Below are positions 1 to 11,449 of a stretch of 64,000 nt of DNA, piece by piece. The notes beneath the pieces were generated by a model. That model searched no databases. It was not told the origin of the DNA and saw nothing but the letters and a program-made list of their open reading frames with translations. Position 1 is the stretch's first letter. The number at the start of each line of letters is the position of its first letter. Origin of the DNA: Viola odorata (taxonomy: Eukaryota; Streptophyta; Magnoliopsida; Malpighiales; Violaceae). The DNA lies in the NCBI GenBank assembly GCA_963691705.1, contig OY829541.1, positions 34,608,719 to 34,672,718 of the forward strand, in the 5' to 3' direction. The position numbers and the translations under genes were made by a program.

Positions 1-167
1 CAGACATTAACTAAGTATGTCGAAGACTCATCAATAAGATGAGAACTAGCAGACGTTAAACTTCCAAGCTCTGTAAAGCTCATCTGAAGAGATGACAAAA
101 ATAGCAGACATTAAGAATAAATCTGCAAAATTCATTTAAAGAGATGACAAAAATAGTAGATATTAAG
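1..167. repeat. Diverged ~54-bp direct repeats upstream of Athila LTR
   Basis: Two imperfect copies of a unit ending in GAGATGACAAAAATAG followed by ATTAAGAA lie side by side (about 60-113 and 114-167). No coding potential is seen. This may be the 3' non-coding end of an older Athila-type element, because such elements often carry tandem repeats before the 3' LTR. That assignment is inference. Confidence 0.5.
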
Positions 168-550
168 AACAACCTCCCTTATAACGACACAATCCTCTAA
201 GAAAGAACGATGGGAAAGCGGCCTATAGGATCGGAGAGAACAACCTCTTTTCCACAACGGCACAATCCTTTAAGAAAGAATGATGGGGAAAGCAGCTTAT
301 AGGATCAGAGAGAACAACCTCCCCCTATAACAGAACAATCCTCTAAGAAAGAATGATGGGGAAAATGGCCTATAGGATCAGAGAGAACAACCCCCTATAA
401 TGGCACAATCCTCTAAGAAAGAATGATGGGGAAAGCGGCCTATAGGATCGAAGAGAACAACCTCTTTTCACAACAGCACAATCCTCTAAGAAAGAATGAT
501 GGGGAAAATAGCCTACAGGATTAGAGAGAACAACCTCCCCCTATGATGGC
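168..550. repeat. ~72-bp tandem repeat array, five copies plus a partial
   Basis: Units start at AACAACCTC at 168, 239, 313, 386 and 456, with a partial sixth at 529. Each contains CACAATCCTCTAAGAAAG, then GATGGGGAAA and TATAGGATC. Spacing varies from 70 to 74 bp and copies differ by scattered substitutions and small indels. The array stops just before the LTR start at 551. Confidence 0.85.
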
Positions 551-2067
551 TGATTGAACCATAATTGATGTGGTTTTATCACTAGTTTCCTTATTCTAAT
601 TGAATAGTTAGCTATTGTTTTTGGCTACTTTCGTTTGATTACTGCAGGAAACGCTATTGAGGATCAACTTTACCAAAAGAAGGAGAAAAGACCAAGAATC
701 AGATCATTTGGAGCAAACGGTGTCTCCTTGATCAATCTAATATAGAAGAACCTTTCTTGATCAAAGGTGACCACCCTTGACCAAGGCTCCAGTTGGAGAA
801 CTCACGGATCAGATGAATCATGGGCCGAATTTGAAGTGGACTCCCACCAACCTCGGTGGCCTTTTGAGCTTTCAATGGAAGAAGATTAGGTCATTCAACC
901 TCCTGATTCACCTTGATCAAGAGTCATTGACCAAGAGAGATTCTTGAAGATATTTTCCTCAACCATCGACGTATCTTATTAAGACTTTACTATCTATTAT
1001 TTTCCTTTTTAGTTTCCAATAATTTAGGAAGAGCTGGACTATTTAAGTCTTTTCCTAGGGTTTTAGAAAGGGGATGCTTATTATATGCTTTTTCTTGGGA
1101 ATTATTCTAAGAGCTTGCATCCTTCTGTTTTGCAACCGTACTCTTGCTCCTCCGTTTAACGGAGGATTATCAATAATCATTATCTATTATCTATTTTCAT
1201 CTTCTATTATGAACATGAGTAGCTAATCACATCGTTCTTAGTAGAGGCATGAGTATGAGATTGCATAAGGCCTAATTAATCTTATTAATACTAGTATTTG
1301 CATTTATTTTGATCTTAAGCTTTATCTTATGTGTTATTTGTTTGGTTTTAGACTTGATCAATCTAGGAACATCCAGGTAACACTATAGTCAGACCCAGAC
1401 TTGGATTACGTAATCTCACACCCAAGATATATCATAGTAGACATCCATACGCTCCCCGGAGTGACTGCGACATGGTGGAAGATCTGAATAATCTCACAAT
1501 CGCCCTACTGATGCTCGAGGAAACCGTCGGGAGTTGTCTTCTCCTAGTTCGATCATCTGCCAATCAGTAAATCCCCTAAGCAATGGTGGTTGGTAAGGCG
1601 CCACCGGCAACCCTTAATCCTACTCGCATTGGCCCTGGGGTGGTGTTGAGAAGGAGAGAAGATAGGGACCAGGGGTACGGAAGTCCTATAGCAACTCTGT
1701 AAATCTAGGGTGAATATCCATGCGTTGATGATTGCAATTCATATCTCATAGCCATTTTCCTCTACTAGGAATACTTCTCACATTTGATCACATCTCGAAC
1801 ATTCTCGCGATCTTGATCAAGGACACTTTCATTCTTGACCAAGGCCGCCGAATCACTTTTGTCACTCTTGCATTTTAATTCTGTTTTAAAACCCCATTAG
1901 TATTGTTTCACTACACACCTGTCATTGCACAAGCATACACTCAGATTAGTCCCTCGCTCTCTGTGGATCGATCCTTTTACCCACTGTATACAAATCTAAT
2001 TTGTGTCCAGTAGTAAGTTGAACAGTTTATAAATATTATTCTTGACGCGCCCGCGACAGCCCAGTCA
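551..2067 (+). repeat. 5' LTR of the Athila-type element
   Basis: It begins TGATTG and ends CAGTCA, which match as terminal inverted repeats at five of six positions. The end lies five bases before the primer binding site. It contains no long ORF. Its second copy is not in this window, so the left boundary is inferred from the TG/CA termini rather than from an alignment of two LTRs. The words CTTGATCAAG and CTTGACCAAGG recur through it. Confidence 0.6.
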
Positions 2068-2072
2068 AGTTT

Positions 2073-2090
2073 TGGCATCGTTGCTAGGGA
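2073..2090 (+). promoter_or_regulatory. Primer binding site, tRNA-Asp type
   Basis: TGGCATCGTTGCTAGGGA matches the usual Athila tRNA-Asp primer site (TGGCGCCGTTGCCGGGGA) at 15 of 18 positions. The differences are all transitions. It lies five bases after the CA end of the LTR. Confidence 0.8.
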
Positions 2091-2126
2091 GCTACGGTTA
2101 CTAATCTTTTTATTTTTCTTTAGCGT

Positions 2127-3500
2127 ATGACCAGGTCATCCAATGATCCAATACTAGAAATCATACCGGAGCTCGGAGCATTTGAGCGAGAGAATAGAAG
2201 AAGACACAGACAACAGCAAACATCTTCTACGGAACAAACCCTTGATCAAGATCACCTTCTTGACCAAGGAGAAGAAGACTCAGAAGTAGAGTCAGAACCA
2301 TCTTCATCACCTACTATAGTGATGGCAGATGGATGAGCAGCAACTCTTCGAGAGTTGAACCAAGGAGTAGAGCCTCCTAGTCAGACTTGCCTTAATATGC
2401 CCCCTGACAACCATGACTGGGCGATTAAGCCACAAATCATCAACATCTTGAGAAAGTTCCATGGGCATTTCAACAAAAATCCCTATAGTCACTTGAAGAC
2501 TTTTGCTCAAGAATGTGAAGCATTCAAACCAAGGAAACTTCTATGGAAAGAGTGGAGAGCTTTCCTATTCACCCTTGAAGGAACAACCAAACTATGGTAC
2601 AATGGTTTGCTCAACAACAGCATAACTAGTTGGGAACAACTGGTGAAAGTTTTTCTCCAGAAATATTGGAATGCGAGCAGAGCTATAGTTGCCGAGAAAA
2701 ACCTTGTGTCCATTAAGCAACAACCTCACGAAAACTTTGGAGAATATTTCCAGAGATTCAAGAACCTGCAAGAGATCTGTCCCAACCATGGAGTCACAGA
2801 ACAAGGACTCATTAACCACTTCTATGCAGGGATGAACAGATCTTATAGAGACCAAGTCAACTCAGCATGCGGAGGAACACTACAAGACAAGACCGCAGCG
2901 GAAGCAAACAAAATCTTCCTAAGCCTTGCTGAGAATTACAAGAACAATGCCCCACAGGATCGCTCTAGCGACATTACTCCTAACCCTACTAGCACCAGAA
3001 ATTTTATTAAATCTATGGAACATCAATTAGCTAGCATTGCTAACTTTATTTGTAATTTCACTCCAGGTTCAAGTACATCCACAGAAGCACTCAACCAGTA
3101 CAGCAACCAGAGCAGTAGCACCAAGGTTTGTGAGCATTGCAGCAATCTAGATCACTCCACTCATTAATGTCCAGAACTACAAGATCAGTTCCCTCAAGCA
3201 GGAGACAACAAGGCGCAATTGAATGCAGCCTATGGATTCAACTAGCACCAGCAAAAATATCCCTCCAACAATAATCCATTCTCAAACACATACAACCCAG
3301 GTTGGAGAAACCACCCAAACTTTAGGTGGAGCAACAACAATGAGACCAATCAGAATCAGAGCAACTCCAACTTTCCCAACCAAGACCAACAACCACCCTT
3401 CAATCTACAAAACTTTGTCCCCGAACCAAACCAAAATAACCAAACTCATCAACTACCCGTACCACAACAACCTCTACAAATCACTGGTCCTTCTAGGGAC
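2127..3500 (+). pseudogene. Athila gag (capsid and zinc knuckle), broken
   Basis: One reading frame runs from ATG 2127 through gag into protease, interrupted by TGA at 2334-2336, TAA at 3165-3167 and TAG at 3243-3245. The retrotransposon gag core follows the first stop: WRAFLFTLEG, then ARLWY-like TTKLWYN, SWEQLVKVFLQKYW and a segment ending HFYAGM. A CX2CX4HX4C zinc knuckle (CEHC, then H, then C) lies near 3128-3170, and the TAA falls inside its last spacer, so no complete knuckle can be made. A Gln/Asn-rich stretch follows to about 3500. Gag normally forms the virus-like particle in the cytoplasm and binds the element RNA. Confidence 0.8.
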
Positions 3501-4448
3501 GATATGGTTAATCGAACTCTGGCTCAACATAACACAATACTGGTGGAGATTCAGAAGCAACTCAAAATGCTTCTGGAAAACCAACAAAAGCAAGGGAGAC
3601 TTCCCTCAAGCACGATTGACAACCCAAAGCACAATGTCAGCGCAATCAACTTGAGGAGCGGTGTACACTTGCCGGATAGAGCAGAGACGGTAGAGTATGA
3701 GCTAGAGAAGAAGAGACCAAGAGACAAAGAAGAACAGGTTGAAGCAGAGGTAGCAATACCACATGCGTTGCTAGGACAAAAGAAGGAAATGGAGGAGGAA
3801 ACATCTGAATTTTTAACCGCTGAAGAAGAAGATACCTTGATCAAGGCAATCAATAAGAAAGCAAAGAAGAAAGAGGAGCAAAAGGATGCACCGCCACCCT
3901 TTCCCCCAGCACCTTCAAAGACGAAGAAAGAAAAAGAAGAAAAAGAATTCATTGACATGTTCAGAAAAGTAGCAGTCAACATACCAGTACTCAAGCTATT
4001 GGCCAAGGTTCCTAGCTACACTAAAATCCTTAAGAATTTATGCTCTAATAAGAAGAAACTTGCAGGTCTTGAACAGGAAGGATTGACCAAGAATGTCTCC
4101 TCAGTAATTCATTCTAGACTTCTAGAGAAGTGCACAGACCAAGGAACATTTGACATCCCCTACAGGATTGGAGGAAAGAAGATAGAGAGAGCTCTATGTG
4201 ATTTAGGAGCAGGAATTAATGTGCTTTCACTAGACGAATTCGAAAGACTAAACATAGGAAAATTGCAAACAATCGAAGTTGCCATCCAACTGGTTGACAA
4301 ATCTCTAATTCATCCTAAAGGAGTTGTCGAGGACGTACTCATCCAAGTCAACAACCCAGCTGATTTTTACATTGTCGATATGAATTCTGATTTTCCCACT
4401 GACAATTCTAATGTGATTTTAGGCAGACCCTTCTTACGAACTGCATGA
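3501..4448 (+). pseudogene. Athila aspartic protease domain
   Basis: This continues the gag frame. After a charged Lys/Glu-rich linker (about 3700-3960), the protease fold is recognisable: FDIPYRIGGKKIERALCDLGA, INVLSLDEFERLNIG, then HPKGVVEDVLIQVN, PADFYIVDM and the C-terminal ILGRPFLRTA. In Athila proteases the segment ALLDLGASINVMP contains the active-site Asp; here it reads ALCDLGAGINVLS, so the Asp is present. The frame ends at 4448, and residues typical of the segment linking to RT follow only briefly, after a stop. The catalytic pol region that should come next is absent. Confidence 0.85.
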
Positions 4449-4923
4449 GCTTTAATTTATATTTTCAATGGTTGCCTAACACTGGAATACTATGGAGATA
4501 CCATTAAATTTGACATGTATGATGCAGGAAAAGGTTCAAGTGACTCAATTGGGTTGAATTACATTAGCGTATACAACCTCCCAGATAAAAATATTTCCGA
4601 CACAAACTGGGGAAGCAAAGGCTCCCACAGGAAGAAACGATCTTCTATGATCAGATCATGAATGCATTTGATATGGTATGCACTTTTATGAATGGCACAA
4701 TCAATTCTAATCAAGCTTTGTCTTTTCTTCGCAGGATACTAAACCAGGCCAAGGGAATGACCCTTGACCAAGGGAAGGAATGCCATCCTGAAAAGCTATA
4801 TTGGTATGAAGAATTTCATCTTGCCACGTGTCCCGCAGAAAGTATAAAAGGGAACATGAAGATACAACCACCCCCTTCTACCAAAATTCCAACTTTTGCA
4901 AAATAAATTGTTCATACACCTCA
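4449..4923 (+). other. Degenerate Athila spacer after protease
   Basis: In frame after the protease stop, a short stretch resembles the Athila post-protease linker (LTLEYYGDTIKFDMYDAG). An 82-codon ORF at 4658-4906 shows no recognisable domain. The segment ends in CCTCA (4919-4923), the left target-site duplication of element A. Confidence 0.5.
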
Positions 4924-5898
4924 TGATACGATCCCAAGATGTATCACACGACTACATGGACAAAAGCGTCAAGACATGATGGAGCAGATGGAGTCCGATC
5001 AAAGGTCCGAAAGACTTGATGGAAACCTCTGTGTGTTATGTTTATTACGTCCAAGTGTCAGAGCATTCGGACAAGTAGATCTCAAGGAGATTCGAGATGA
5101 CAATCTCGCACACAGCAGTTCTAGGCGCAGACACAACAGGAAACTTCGTCGGAACGTAGCCGGCGCTGTACAGGTCCAAATCGTTCGATCGACCACACGT
5201 TGGAAACTTCAGGATGTTAAATTTCATTTGGGACAAGATTCAGCTCATTTGGCCCAGTGGTTTAAAAGTTATGGAAGTCTACATTATGGTGCGCAGTCTA
5301 TCCGCGAGACAACATACAACTTGAAGTTTCGGTCCAAACCTTGGCCCGATGATGGAGAACTTGACATGAGCTGCTGGAATGTATTTAGTTATATTTATAT
5401 TTACTTTAATTATTTAATTAGTTAATTAGTTAATTGGTTAATTGATTAATTAGTTAATTAAGTTAATTTCCTTAATTAGAACTCCTACTTCTATTCCTAT
5501 TAGGGTTTGCTTGTAAACTCTTTATAAGGAGCCGTTTAGCTCCATTATTCGAGGGCTGTTATTTTGATAAAATTGAGACTTCTCTCTTCAATCTCTGCCC
5601 ATTTTTCATCAATTGAACCTTGTTCCTTCTCAAGTCCGCAATACTCGAGTCGTCAAACAAGTAAAACCGAAATTGTATTATTGTGTCGTTTGTCTTAGTG
5701 CGATTCTCACAATCGTTGGGTTTAGTCCTAAGAATCTGATACAAGATCCTTGACGTGAAATCGACTAGAACTCTTAGCATTCAGTTGGCAAGGTAGTCTA
5801 CGTTCGCACGAGTCAAGTTCTCTGTTCCGCATTGAAATCCTTCTTTGAACAACGATCAGATTTGGTGCTACGCATCCTAAGCAACTAGGATCGTATCA
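4924..5898 (+). repeat. 5' LTR of element A
   Basis: It is 975 bp and starts TGATACGATCC and ends GGATCGTATCA. An AT-rich run of TTAATTAGTTAATT repeats lies near 5405-5470. The sequence TTTATAAGGAG at about 5519 is a plausible core-promoter area. The 149-codon ORF at 4976-5425 lies wholly inside the LTR and is not considered a gene. Confidence 0.93.
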
Positions 5899-5900
5899 GT

Positions 5901-5912
5901 TGGTAGCGGAGC
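5901..5912 (+). promoter_or_regulatory. Primer binding site of element A
   Basis: TGGTAGCGGAGC begins two bases after the LTR. It matches the common initiator-Met primer site (TGGTATCAGAGC) at 10 of 12 positions. The same 12 bases follow the 5' LTRs of A2 and of the Copia element. Confidence 0.75.
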
Positions 5913-6909
5913 TTAAGGCGTTCAAAGATTGGTCAGTATCTTTAATTGTGTTTTTAGTTTTCATTGCTGAAGTCGGTATTCCCTTCTACTCCATTCAAGA
6001 CCGATTTCTTTGCTGTGCTTGGTTCGTTATATGTGCAAATTTCTGGTAGTGTCAAAATTGAATTTTAATACATAGCTATTGAAATCCAAATTTGGTGAAA
6101 AAGGTCTCGTTGGAAATCTGCACCTGTTAGGTTTCCGAATCAAAAAGAATCAAGTGATTCAGACACCGGAGTCAAAAGCTATAGCCGATTTACTAAATTG
6201 TGTTTTCTGCCAAATTTTGCGCAATTTCTGTCAGGTCGAAATTGAATTTTAATATATAGCTACTGAAGTTCGATTTGAGTGAAAAAGGGTCCGTTGGAAA
6301 GCTGTGTTTGTTAGGAGTTCGAATAAAAAAGAATCAGGTTATTCGGAGTCCAGAGTAAAAAGCTGTGATTGAAACACTAAACTGTGTTCGTAGTCAAAAG
6401 TCAAAAAAAAGAAAAGGAGAAAAAAAGAAAAGAGAAAATTCCAAAAAGAAGAAGAGGAATTCAATTCTACAAATACAAAAATATATAGAAGTATTTGCAC
6501 CACAAAAGTCAGATTTATCAAAGAAGCGAATTGAAGTGCGATTGGATATTAAAATCAGAACTGAAATTGAATTTGTTTGAGTCCTTTCGAGTCAATTTGA
6601 GCTTTCTTTGATTCCTTGAAATTGCCTACTACTCTACTTGCTATTTGTTTGATTGGTTGTTCTTGCAATTACTCAAATATCAAGTGTCACCATTCTTTTC
6701 AGTGCTAGTTGTCTTTGAGAGTCTTCTTGGAAGGTTTTTTCTTGAACTCTTGAGTCTCACTAATACTTGAACAATTGCAGGGATTATTTGAGTGAATTTT
6801 GTGAGAGCATTAGAGAGTTCAAACACGAGAGTAAACACGTGAGGGAGTGCTAGGATTAGCGCAATTTTACGCTTTCATTTCGTGTTGTGAATTTCAGGAA
6901 AAAATTCAA
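5913..6909 (+). other. Element A leader, non-coding
   Basis: AT-rich untranslated leader between the primer site and the gag start. Two related blocks of about 220 bp (around 6030-6180 and 6220-6370) each contain AATTGAATTTTAATA, then GAAAGCTGTG-like and CAAAAAGAATCA words, so the leader carries an internal duplication. No gene is seen. Confidence 0.6.
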
Positions 6910-7308
6910 ATGTCTCAAGAAGGGGTTCAACAACCAGATATGCAGACCATGTTAGCTGCCATCACTGAACATCTCAGGGCAGTGAGTGAGAGTCAATTGG
7001 TTGTCGATGTTAGGATGGCTAGGATGGAAGCATTGGCCATTATAAACCCTAATCCTAGGGCGAGAGCAGCACATACTAGGCTTGGGGCACTTGCGGCCAA
7101 AGTCAGATTACGGGACAAGGCCGAGGAGCCACCTGATGACGCGTCCTTTGTGCGCTACACCAACCCTAAGCCCGAGCCCTATGTTCACGCAGCAGCAACC
7201 GAGCGCCAAACACCTTGCACACCATCTTTCGAAGAGCATGCACATGCTAAAATGCGTTGTATCGAGCACCCTTTGAGTGTAAAAAGAAAGACAGGAGTGA
7301 ATGAGCAG
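6910..7308 (+). pseudogene. Element A gag N-terminal remnant
   Basis: ATG 6910 opens a 133-codon frame that starts MSQEGVQQPDMQTML and contains a predicted helical stretch (LRAVSESQLVVDVRMARMEA). The A2 gag start is organised in the same way. The capsid core and zinc knuckle present in A2 are absent. The frame meets A2 at 7309, where the first three bases of the A2 LTR provide a TGA stop. On the far side of A2 the same frame goes directly into protease sequence (12455 onward). The gag core was therefore deleted before A2 inserted. Confidence 0.7.
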
Positions 7309-8339
7309 TGATGCGAACCCACGCATCCAGTTGCCGTTACCTCCAGCTGGCCCAATGACTCGAGCCAGAGCTCAAAAGCTTCAAGACAGATTGTCATCTC
7401 TCATTCACAAGGAGCTGGAGTGTGAGATGACAAATGAGAGAGCTGCACTTTGAGAGAAGACGCCAAGAGTGGTGAATCTTCTCACCTTCACCATGAGCGA
7501 AGATGAGTCTGCTAGAAACGGCACTTGACCGTTTCCCTCAAACGGCCCCGTTTGCTCTCAATCGACACTTGACCGTTTGCTCTCAATCGGCACTTGACCG
7601 TTTGCTCTCAATCGGCACTTGACCGTTTCCCTCAAATGTCCCCGTTTGATTCTCATACCGGCACTTGACCGTTTCACTCAAACGTCCACGTTTGCTCTCA
7701 ATCGACACTTGACCATTTCACTCAAACGGCACTTGTCCGATTGCTTTATCTGTTGCCGTTTGATGTGGCCGTTCCTCATGTCCGTTTCATGTCTGCCGTG
7801 AAGGAAACGGTACCTGTCCATTTCGCTTGTCCAGGAGCTGGCGCGAATGTGATTTTTGTTTATTTTAGCGTAATTAATTAATTAGACCATGTAATTAATT
7901 AGTTAAGTGTTTTACCTTATTTAATATTCCTATTTTGGGATTAGGGTTGGATTGTAAGATACTATATAAGGAGCCGCTTGACCTCCTTATTTCTTTGGCT
8001 TAATTTTGATAATCAGAACAATTATTTCTTGCAACTTATGCCCATTGTTCATCCGTGAGCACTTGTTCCTTCTTGAGTCTTGCGATTCTCGAGTCTGTTT
8101 CAAGTAAAACCCGAATATTGCTTCATTGTGTCGTTTGCCTTAGATTGATTCTCATATCGGAGTCTAGATTTAAGGATTCTACTCAAGATCCTCGATTGCT
8201 TGGTTTAGATTGCTTAACGCCTAGCTGTTAGGAGATTTAAACATCAAGAGAGTCATATTATTTCCGCAGAGTGAAATCCAGTCTTGAACAAAGATCAAAA
8301 GGTACGTGCTACGCATCCTACGCAACTAGGATCGTATCA
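7309..8339 (+). repeat. 5' LTR of element A2
   Basis: It is 1031 bp, from TGATGCGAACC to GGATCGTATCA. It matches the 3' copy from GAACCC (7315) onward, and contains one extra 25-bp minisatellite unit. The first 200 bp encode a pol-tail-like peptide (PPAGPMTRARAQKLQ), which is unusual content for a U3 region. A likely TATA area is ACTATATAAGG near 7961. Confidence 0.85.
7512..7745 (+). repeat. 25-bp minisatellite in A2 LTR (CGGCACTTGACCGTTTGCTC unit)
   Basis: Units of the form CGGCACTTGACCGTTTGCTC plus TCAAT repeat in tandem, with longer variants containing CCCTCAAACG. The corresponding part of the 3' LTR (about 11652-11855) has one 25-bp unit fewer. This accounts exactly for the difference between the two LTRs (1025 versus 1000 bp from GAACCC to the end). 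Confidence 0.85.
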
Positions 8340-8341
8340 GT

Positions 8342-9130
8342 TGGTAGCGGAGCTTAAGGTGTTCATGATTGGTAAAGTATCCCTTTTAATTTCAAGTTTT
8401 CAATTGTTGAAATCGGTTTCCTTTTCTTCTGAAATCCTAAAAACCGATTTCCTTGTGTGCGTGGTTCGATACATGTGTGTCAGTTTCGGAATTGTAATTA
8501 TATATATAGCTATTGAAGTGCGTTTTCAATAAGAAAGGTATCATTGGAAAGCTGTGTTTGTTAGGAATCCAAATCAAAAAGAATCAAGTGATTTGGAGTT
8601 TGGAGTCAAAATCTGTAATCGAAACACTAAACTGTGTACGTAGTCACAAAAAAAAAATTAAATTAAATTAAATTAAAAGACTACGTCACTTTACAATTAC
8701 AAAGGATAAAAGTGTTGAACTCCAATATCAAAAGAAAAGCCAAAGAGGCAAGAGCAAAGTGAACGCATATTTTCTATCAAAAGAATCGCATCTTGCGACA
8801 TATTTTAGTTGTTCGTGAGTCTTTGATCTCTTCTTTGATCCCTAATACATTGCTTTCTACTCCTTTAGATAATTGCGTAGTTGATTGCTTATTGCAACTA
8901 CTCGGTTACCTAATATCCACAGTTGTTTTGCAACTAGTTGTCCTTGAGAGTATCTTTGGAAGCTTTATTCTGATTCTTGAGTCTTACTAACAATCGGCAT
9001 TGCAGGGAATTTAAGTGCTTATTTGTGAGATTATTAGAGTGGATAAACACGAGTGTAAACACGTAAGGGAGTGCTAGGGTTAGTGAAATTTTACGTGCTT
9101 TGCTAGTGTTGTGCTTTCAGGAACTACAGG
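8342..9130 (+). promoter_or_regulatory. A2 primer binding site and leader
   Basis: TGGTAGCGGAGC (8342-8353) is the primer binding site. The rest is an AT-rich leader homologous in layout to that of element A, including CACTAAACTGTGT and the sequence AACACG near the gag start. No gene is seen in it. Confidence 0.7.
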
Positions 9131-10399
9131 ATGTCCGACGAAGTCACTGGACCAAACATCAATCCGGTGTTAGCAGCCCTCGAGTCACTCACGATTGAAC
9201 TAAGGGGAGTAGCAGTGGAGGTTAGAATGACTGCAAGTTGGTTACTGCGGGTTGAAGAGTCGCATGCTAAAGGTGTTGAGTTGCACAGGGTACCTACTCT
9301 TAACCAGGGGCATAGCTCTCACGGTTCAGTACCGAGAAAGGAGGACTCTTTTGGGGATGATGTTTCAGATGGTCATCTCGACGATACTGATGATGAGAGT
9401 GATGGACATCCGAGGCAGGAGTACGTGCCACCCGTTGGTAGGCATAGGCTGAGGACTCCCAACGAGCGCCTTGCAGAACAAGAGTGGGGTGCTCCCAGAC
9501 CTCCACCTCGAGGTCCACAAGGTCCGTTACCTGATACAGATGGTAACGAGGGTCGTGTACCAAGAGTTAGGCAGGGTGGTAGGCCGAATGAGCAAGTGGA
9601 GAATAGAGTTGATGCGAATCTCAGTAGCATCAAGATGAAAATCCCACCGTTTGATGGTGCAGATGACCCGGACGCGTATTTGGTATGGGAGAAAAAGGTT
9701 GATTCAGTCTTTTTCTGTCATAATTACTCAGAGGATAAGAAGGTGAAACTGGCAGCCGTCGAGTTTAGTGGGTATGCTACTCATTGGATGGAGCAAACCA
9801 TTAAGAATCGCACCTTAAGGCGAGATGGGCCGCTTACATGGGAAGTAATGAAGGCATTCATGAGGGAGAGGTTTGTGCCTCCTTATTTTCACCAAGAGCT
9901 TCACAAGAGATTGCAGTCACTAACACAAGGAAGTAAGAGTGTTAGTGAGTACTACAACGAGATGGAAATTGCCTTAGCTAGAGTAGAAGCGGTTGAAAGT
10001 GAAGACGCTAAGATGGCAAGGTTCTTCAACGGCTTGAATAGGGATATTGCTAACACATTGGAACTCCACCCTTATGATTCGTTGAGAGGAATGTTGCACT
10101 TAGCAACTAAAATAGAGAAGCAATGGAAGGAGAGGGTTCCGTACAGTAGATCCCCAACAGCGCCGACAAGTACCAAGGTTAGTACTTGGAAGAAACCTTG
10201 GGAAAAGGATGTTAAGGGTCTGAATGCTACACCTAGGGCTTTACCTCATACCAAAGGGGGAACTAGTACTAATCCTATTCCTAAACCGACCGGTAGTAAG
10301 CCTTATACACCACCTACCGACCGGCCACCCACCAAAGACATTGTTTGCTTTCAATGTAACGGGAGAGGCCATCGGAGAGCCGAATGTCCTAACAAATGA
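9131..10399 (+). CDS. A2 Gag polyprotein (capsid plus zinc knuckle)
   Basis: 422 codons from ATG 9131. The N-terminal 170 residues are charged and probably disordered. The capsid core follows at about residues 170-330 (IPPFDGADDPDAYLVWEKK, YATHWM, WEVMKAFMRERFVPPYF, LTQGSKSVSEYYNEME, RFFNGLN). A complete CX2CX4HX4C zinc knuckle, CFQCNGRGHRRAEC, lies at about residues 406-419. Gag would assemble particles and package element RNA. The TGA at 10397-10399 separates gag from protease in the same frame and probably arose from an Arg codon. This is the only gag in the window with both capsid and knuckle unbroken. Confidence 0.9.
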   Translation: MSDEVTGPNINPVLAALESLTIELRGVAVEVRMTASWLLRVEESHAKGVELHRVPTLNQGHSSHGSVPRKEDSFGDDVSDGHLDDTDDESDGHPRQEYVPPVGRHRLRTPNERLAEQEWGAPRPPPRGPQGPLPDTDGNEGRVPRVRQGGRPNEQVENRVDANLSSIKMKIPPFDGADDPDAYLVWEKKVDSVFFCHNYSEDKKVKLAAVEFSGYATHWMEQTIKNRTLRRDGPLTWEVMKAFMRERFVPPYFHQELHKRLQSLTQGSKSVSEYYNEMEIALARVEAVESEDAKMARFFNGLNRDIANTLELHPYDSLRGMLHLATKIEKQWKERVPYSRSPTAPTSTKVSTWKKPWEKDVKGLNATPRALPHTKGGTSTNPIPKPTGSKPYTPPTDRPPTKDIVCFQCNGRGHRRAECPNK

Positions 10400-11128
10400 G
10401 TGTTCATCATAAGACCCAATGGAGACGAAGAATCAGATGAAGATAATCGGGGTTCAGACGGAGGAGATAATGAAGAGGATAATGATTCGGAGGAGGATTG
10501 TCTAAAGCCCGAGAGTCATTTGATGGTGGTGCGCCGTAGCCTAAGCGCGCAAGTGAAAGAAGAGGTTCTTGATGAAGAACAGCGAGAAAACCTATTTCAT
10601 ACTCGCGGTTTGGTTGATAAGAAAGGGTGTGCAATCATCATTGATAATGGGAGTTGCACTAACTGTGCGAGCTGGATGATGGTACACAAGCTCGGGTTAC
10701 AAACCATCAAACATCCACATCCGTACAGCTTACAATGGATGACGGATGGGCTAGGGATCAAGGTGACTAGACAAGTGCTAGTTAATTTCTCAATTGACAA
10801 GTACAAGGATGAGGTGCTTTGTGACGTAGTCCCAATGCAAGCGAGTCATATCATCCTTAGGAGACCATGGCAGTATGATAGAGAGGCCCTTCATGATGGC
10901 AAGCGCAATCACTACAAGTTAGTAAAGGACGGGCAGAAGTTTACATTAGCGCCTCTCACACTGGCCGAGGTACTGAAGGACCAGCATTGGCTTGCTAAGT
11001 CCCATGCTGAGTATGAAATAACAAAAGAAATTGAGAGAAAAAGAGAGGGTTTGAAAGTCGAAAAGAAAGAGGGTAATAATGAGTCAAACACCCCCCATGA
11101 AAAGAGTGAGCATGGGAAGAGAGTGTGA
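10400..11128 (+). pseudogene. A2 aspartic protease
   Basis: In the gag frame after the TGA. An acidic linker (ESDEDNRGSDGGDNEEDND) precedes the protease, whose active site reads AIIIDNGSCTNCAS, with the catalytic Asp of the D[TSN]G motif present. It is followed by VLCDVVPMQASHIILRRPWQYDRE, where the usual LLGRPW motif has become LRRPW. The domain ends near 10990 and a Lys/Glu-rich linker follows to a stop at 11128. The RT domain expected next is missing. Confidence 0.8.
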
Positions 11129-11449
11129 GAAAAATAGCTTCCATGAAAACATAGAGCATGGAAAGAGTGAAATTGAGAGTGTTAGAAAACATTTGCATGA
11201 CAAAAGTAAGCATGCTGAGAGTGGCATTGAGAGGATAAAAGGAGAGGCAAGTAAAAAGAATTCGAGAGTGTATGCCAAGGATAGCGAAGTGAGGAAAATA
11301 TTGATTTCTAAGAAGGATTGTTTTGGCGCAAGCCGGCCCCTACTTCTAATGCGTTTTCGCTCTTATTGTTTGAACTCTTCTAACTCTGATCCTTTTCATT
11401 CTACTCCATCTAGTATCTCCTCTCTTTTACAGGAATTCAAGGACGTATT
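11129..11449 (+). other. A2 protease-RT linker remnant and deletion junction
   Basis: Another frame (open to 11504) continues the linker, including HDKSKHAE and SRVYAKDSEVRKIL, which match the linker in element A. It reaches LLQEFKDV, the usual opening of an RT domain in this type of polyprotein, and then passes at once into a pol-tail-like sequence at about 11450. RT, RNase H and integrase are therefore deleted. Confidence 0.65.

Noticed and set aside
3551..4006. 151-codon minus-strand frame across Athila gag-pro
   Set aside because: Shadow of the Lys/Glu-rich sense coding region; Ser/Phe-rich composition expected from the complement.
4976..5425. 149-codon ORF in the element A LTR, repeated near 14569-14952
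   Set aside because: It lies inside a non-coding LTR, has no recognised domain, and its partner in the other LTR is broken differently.
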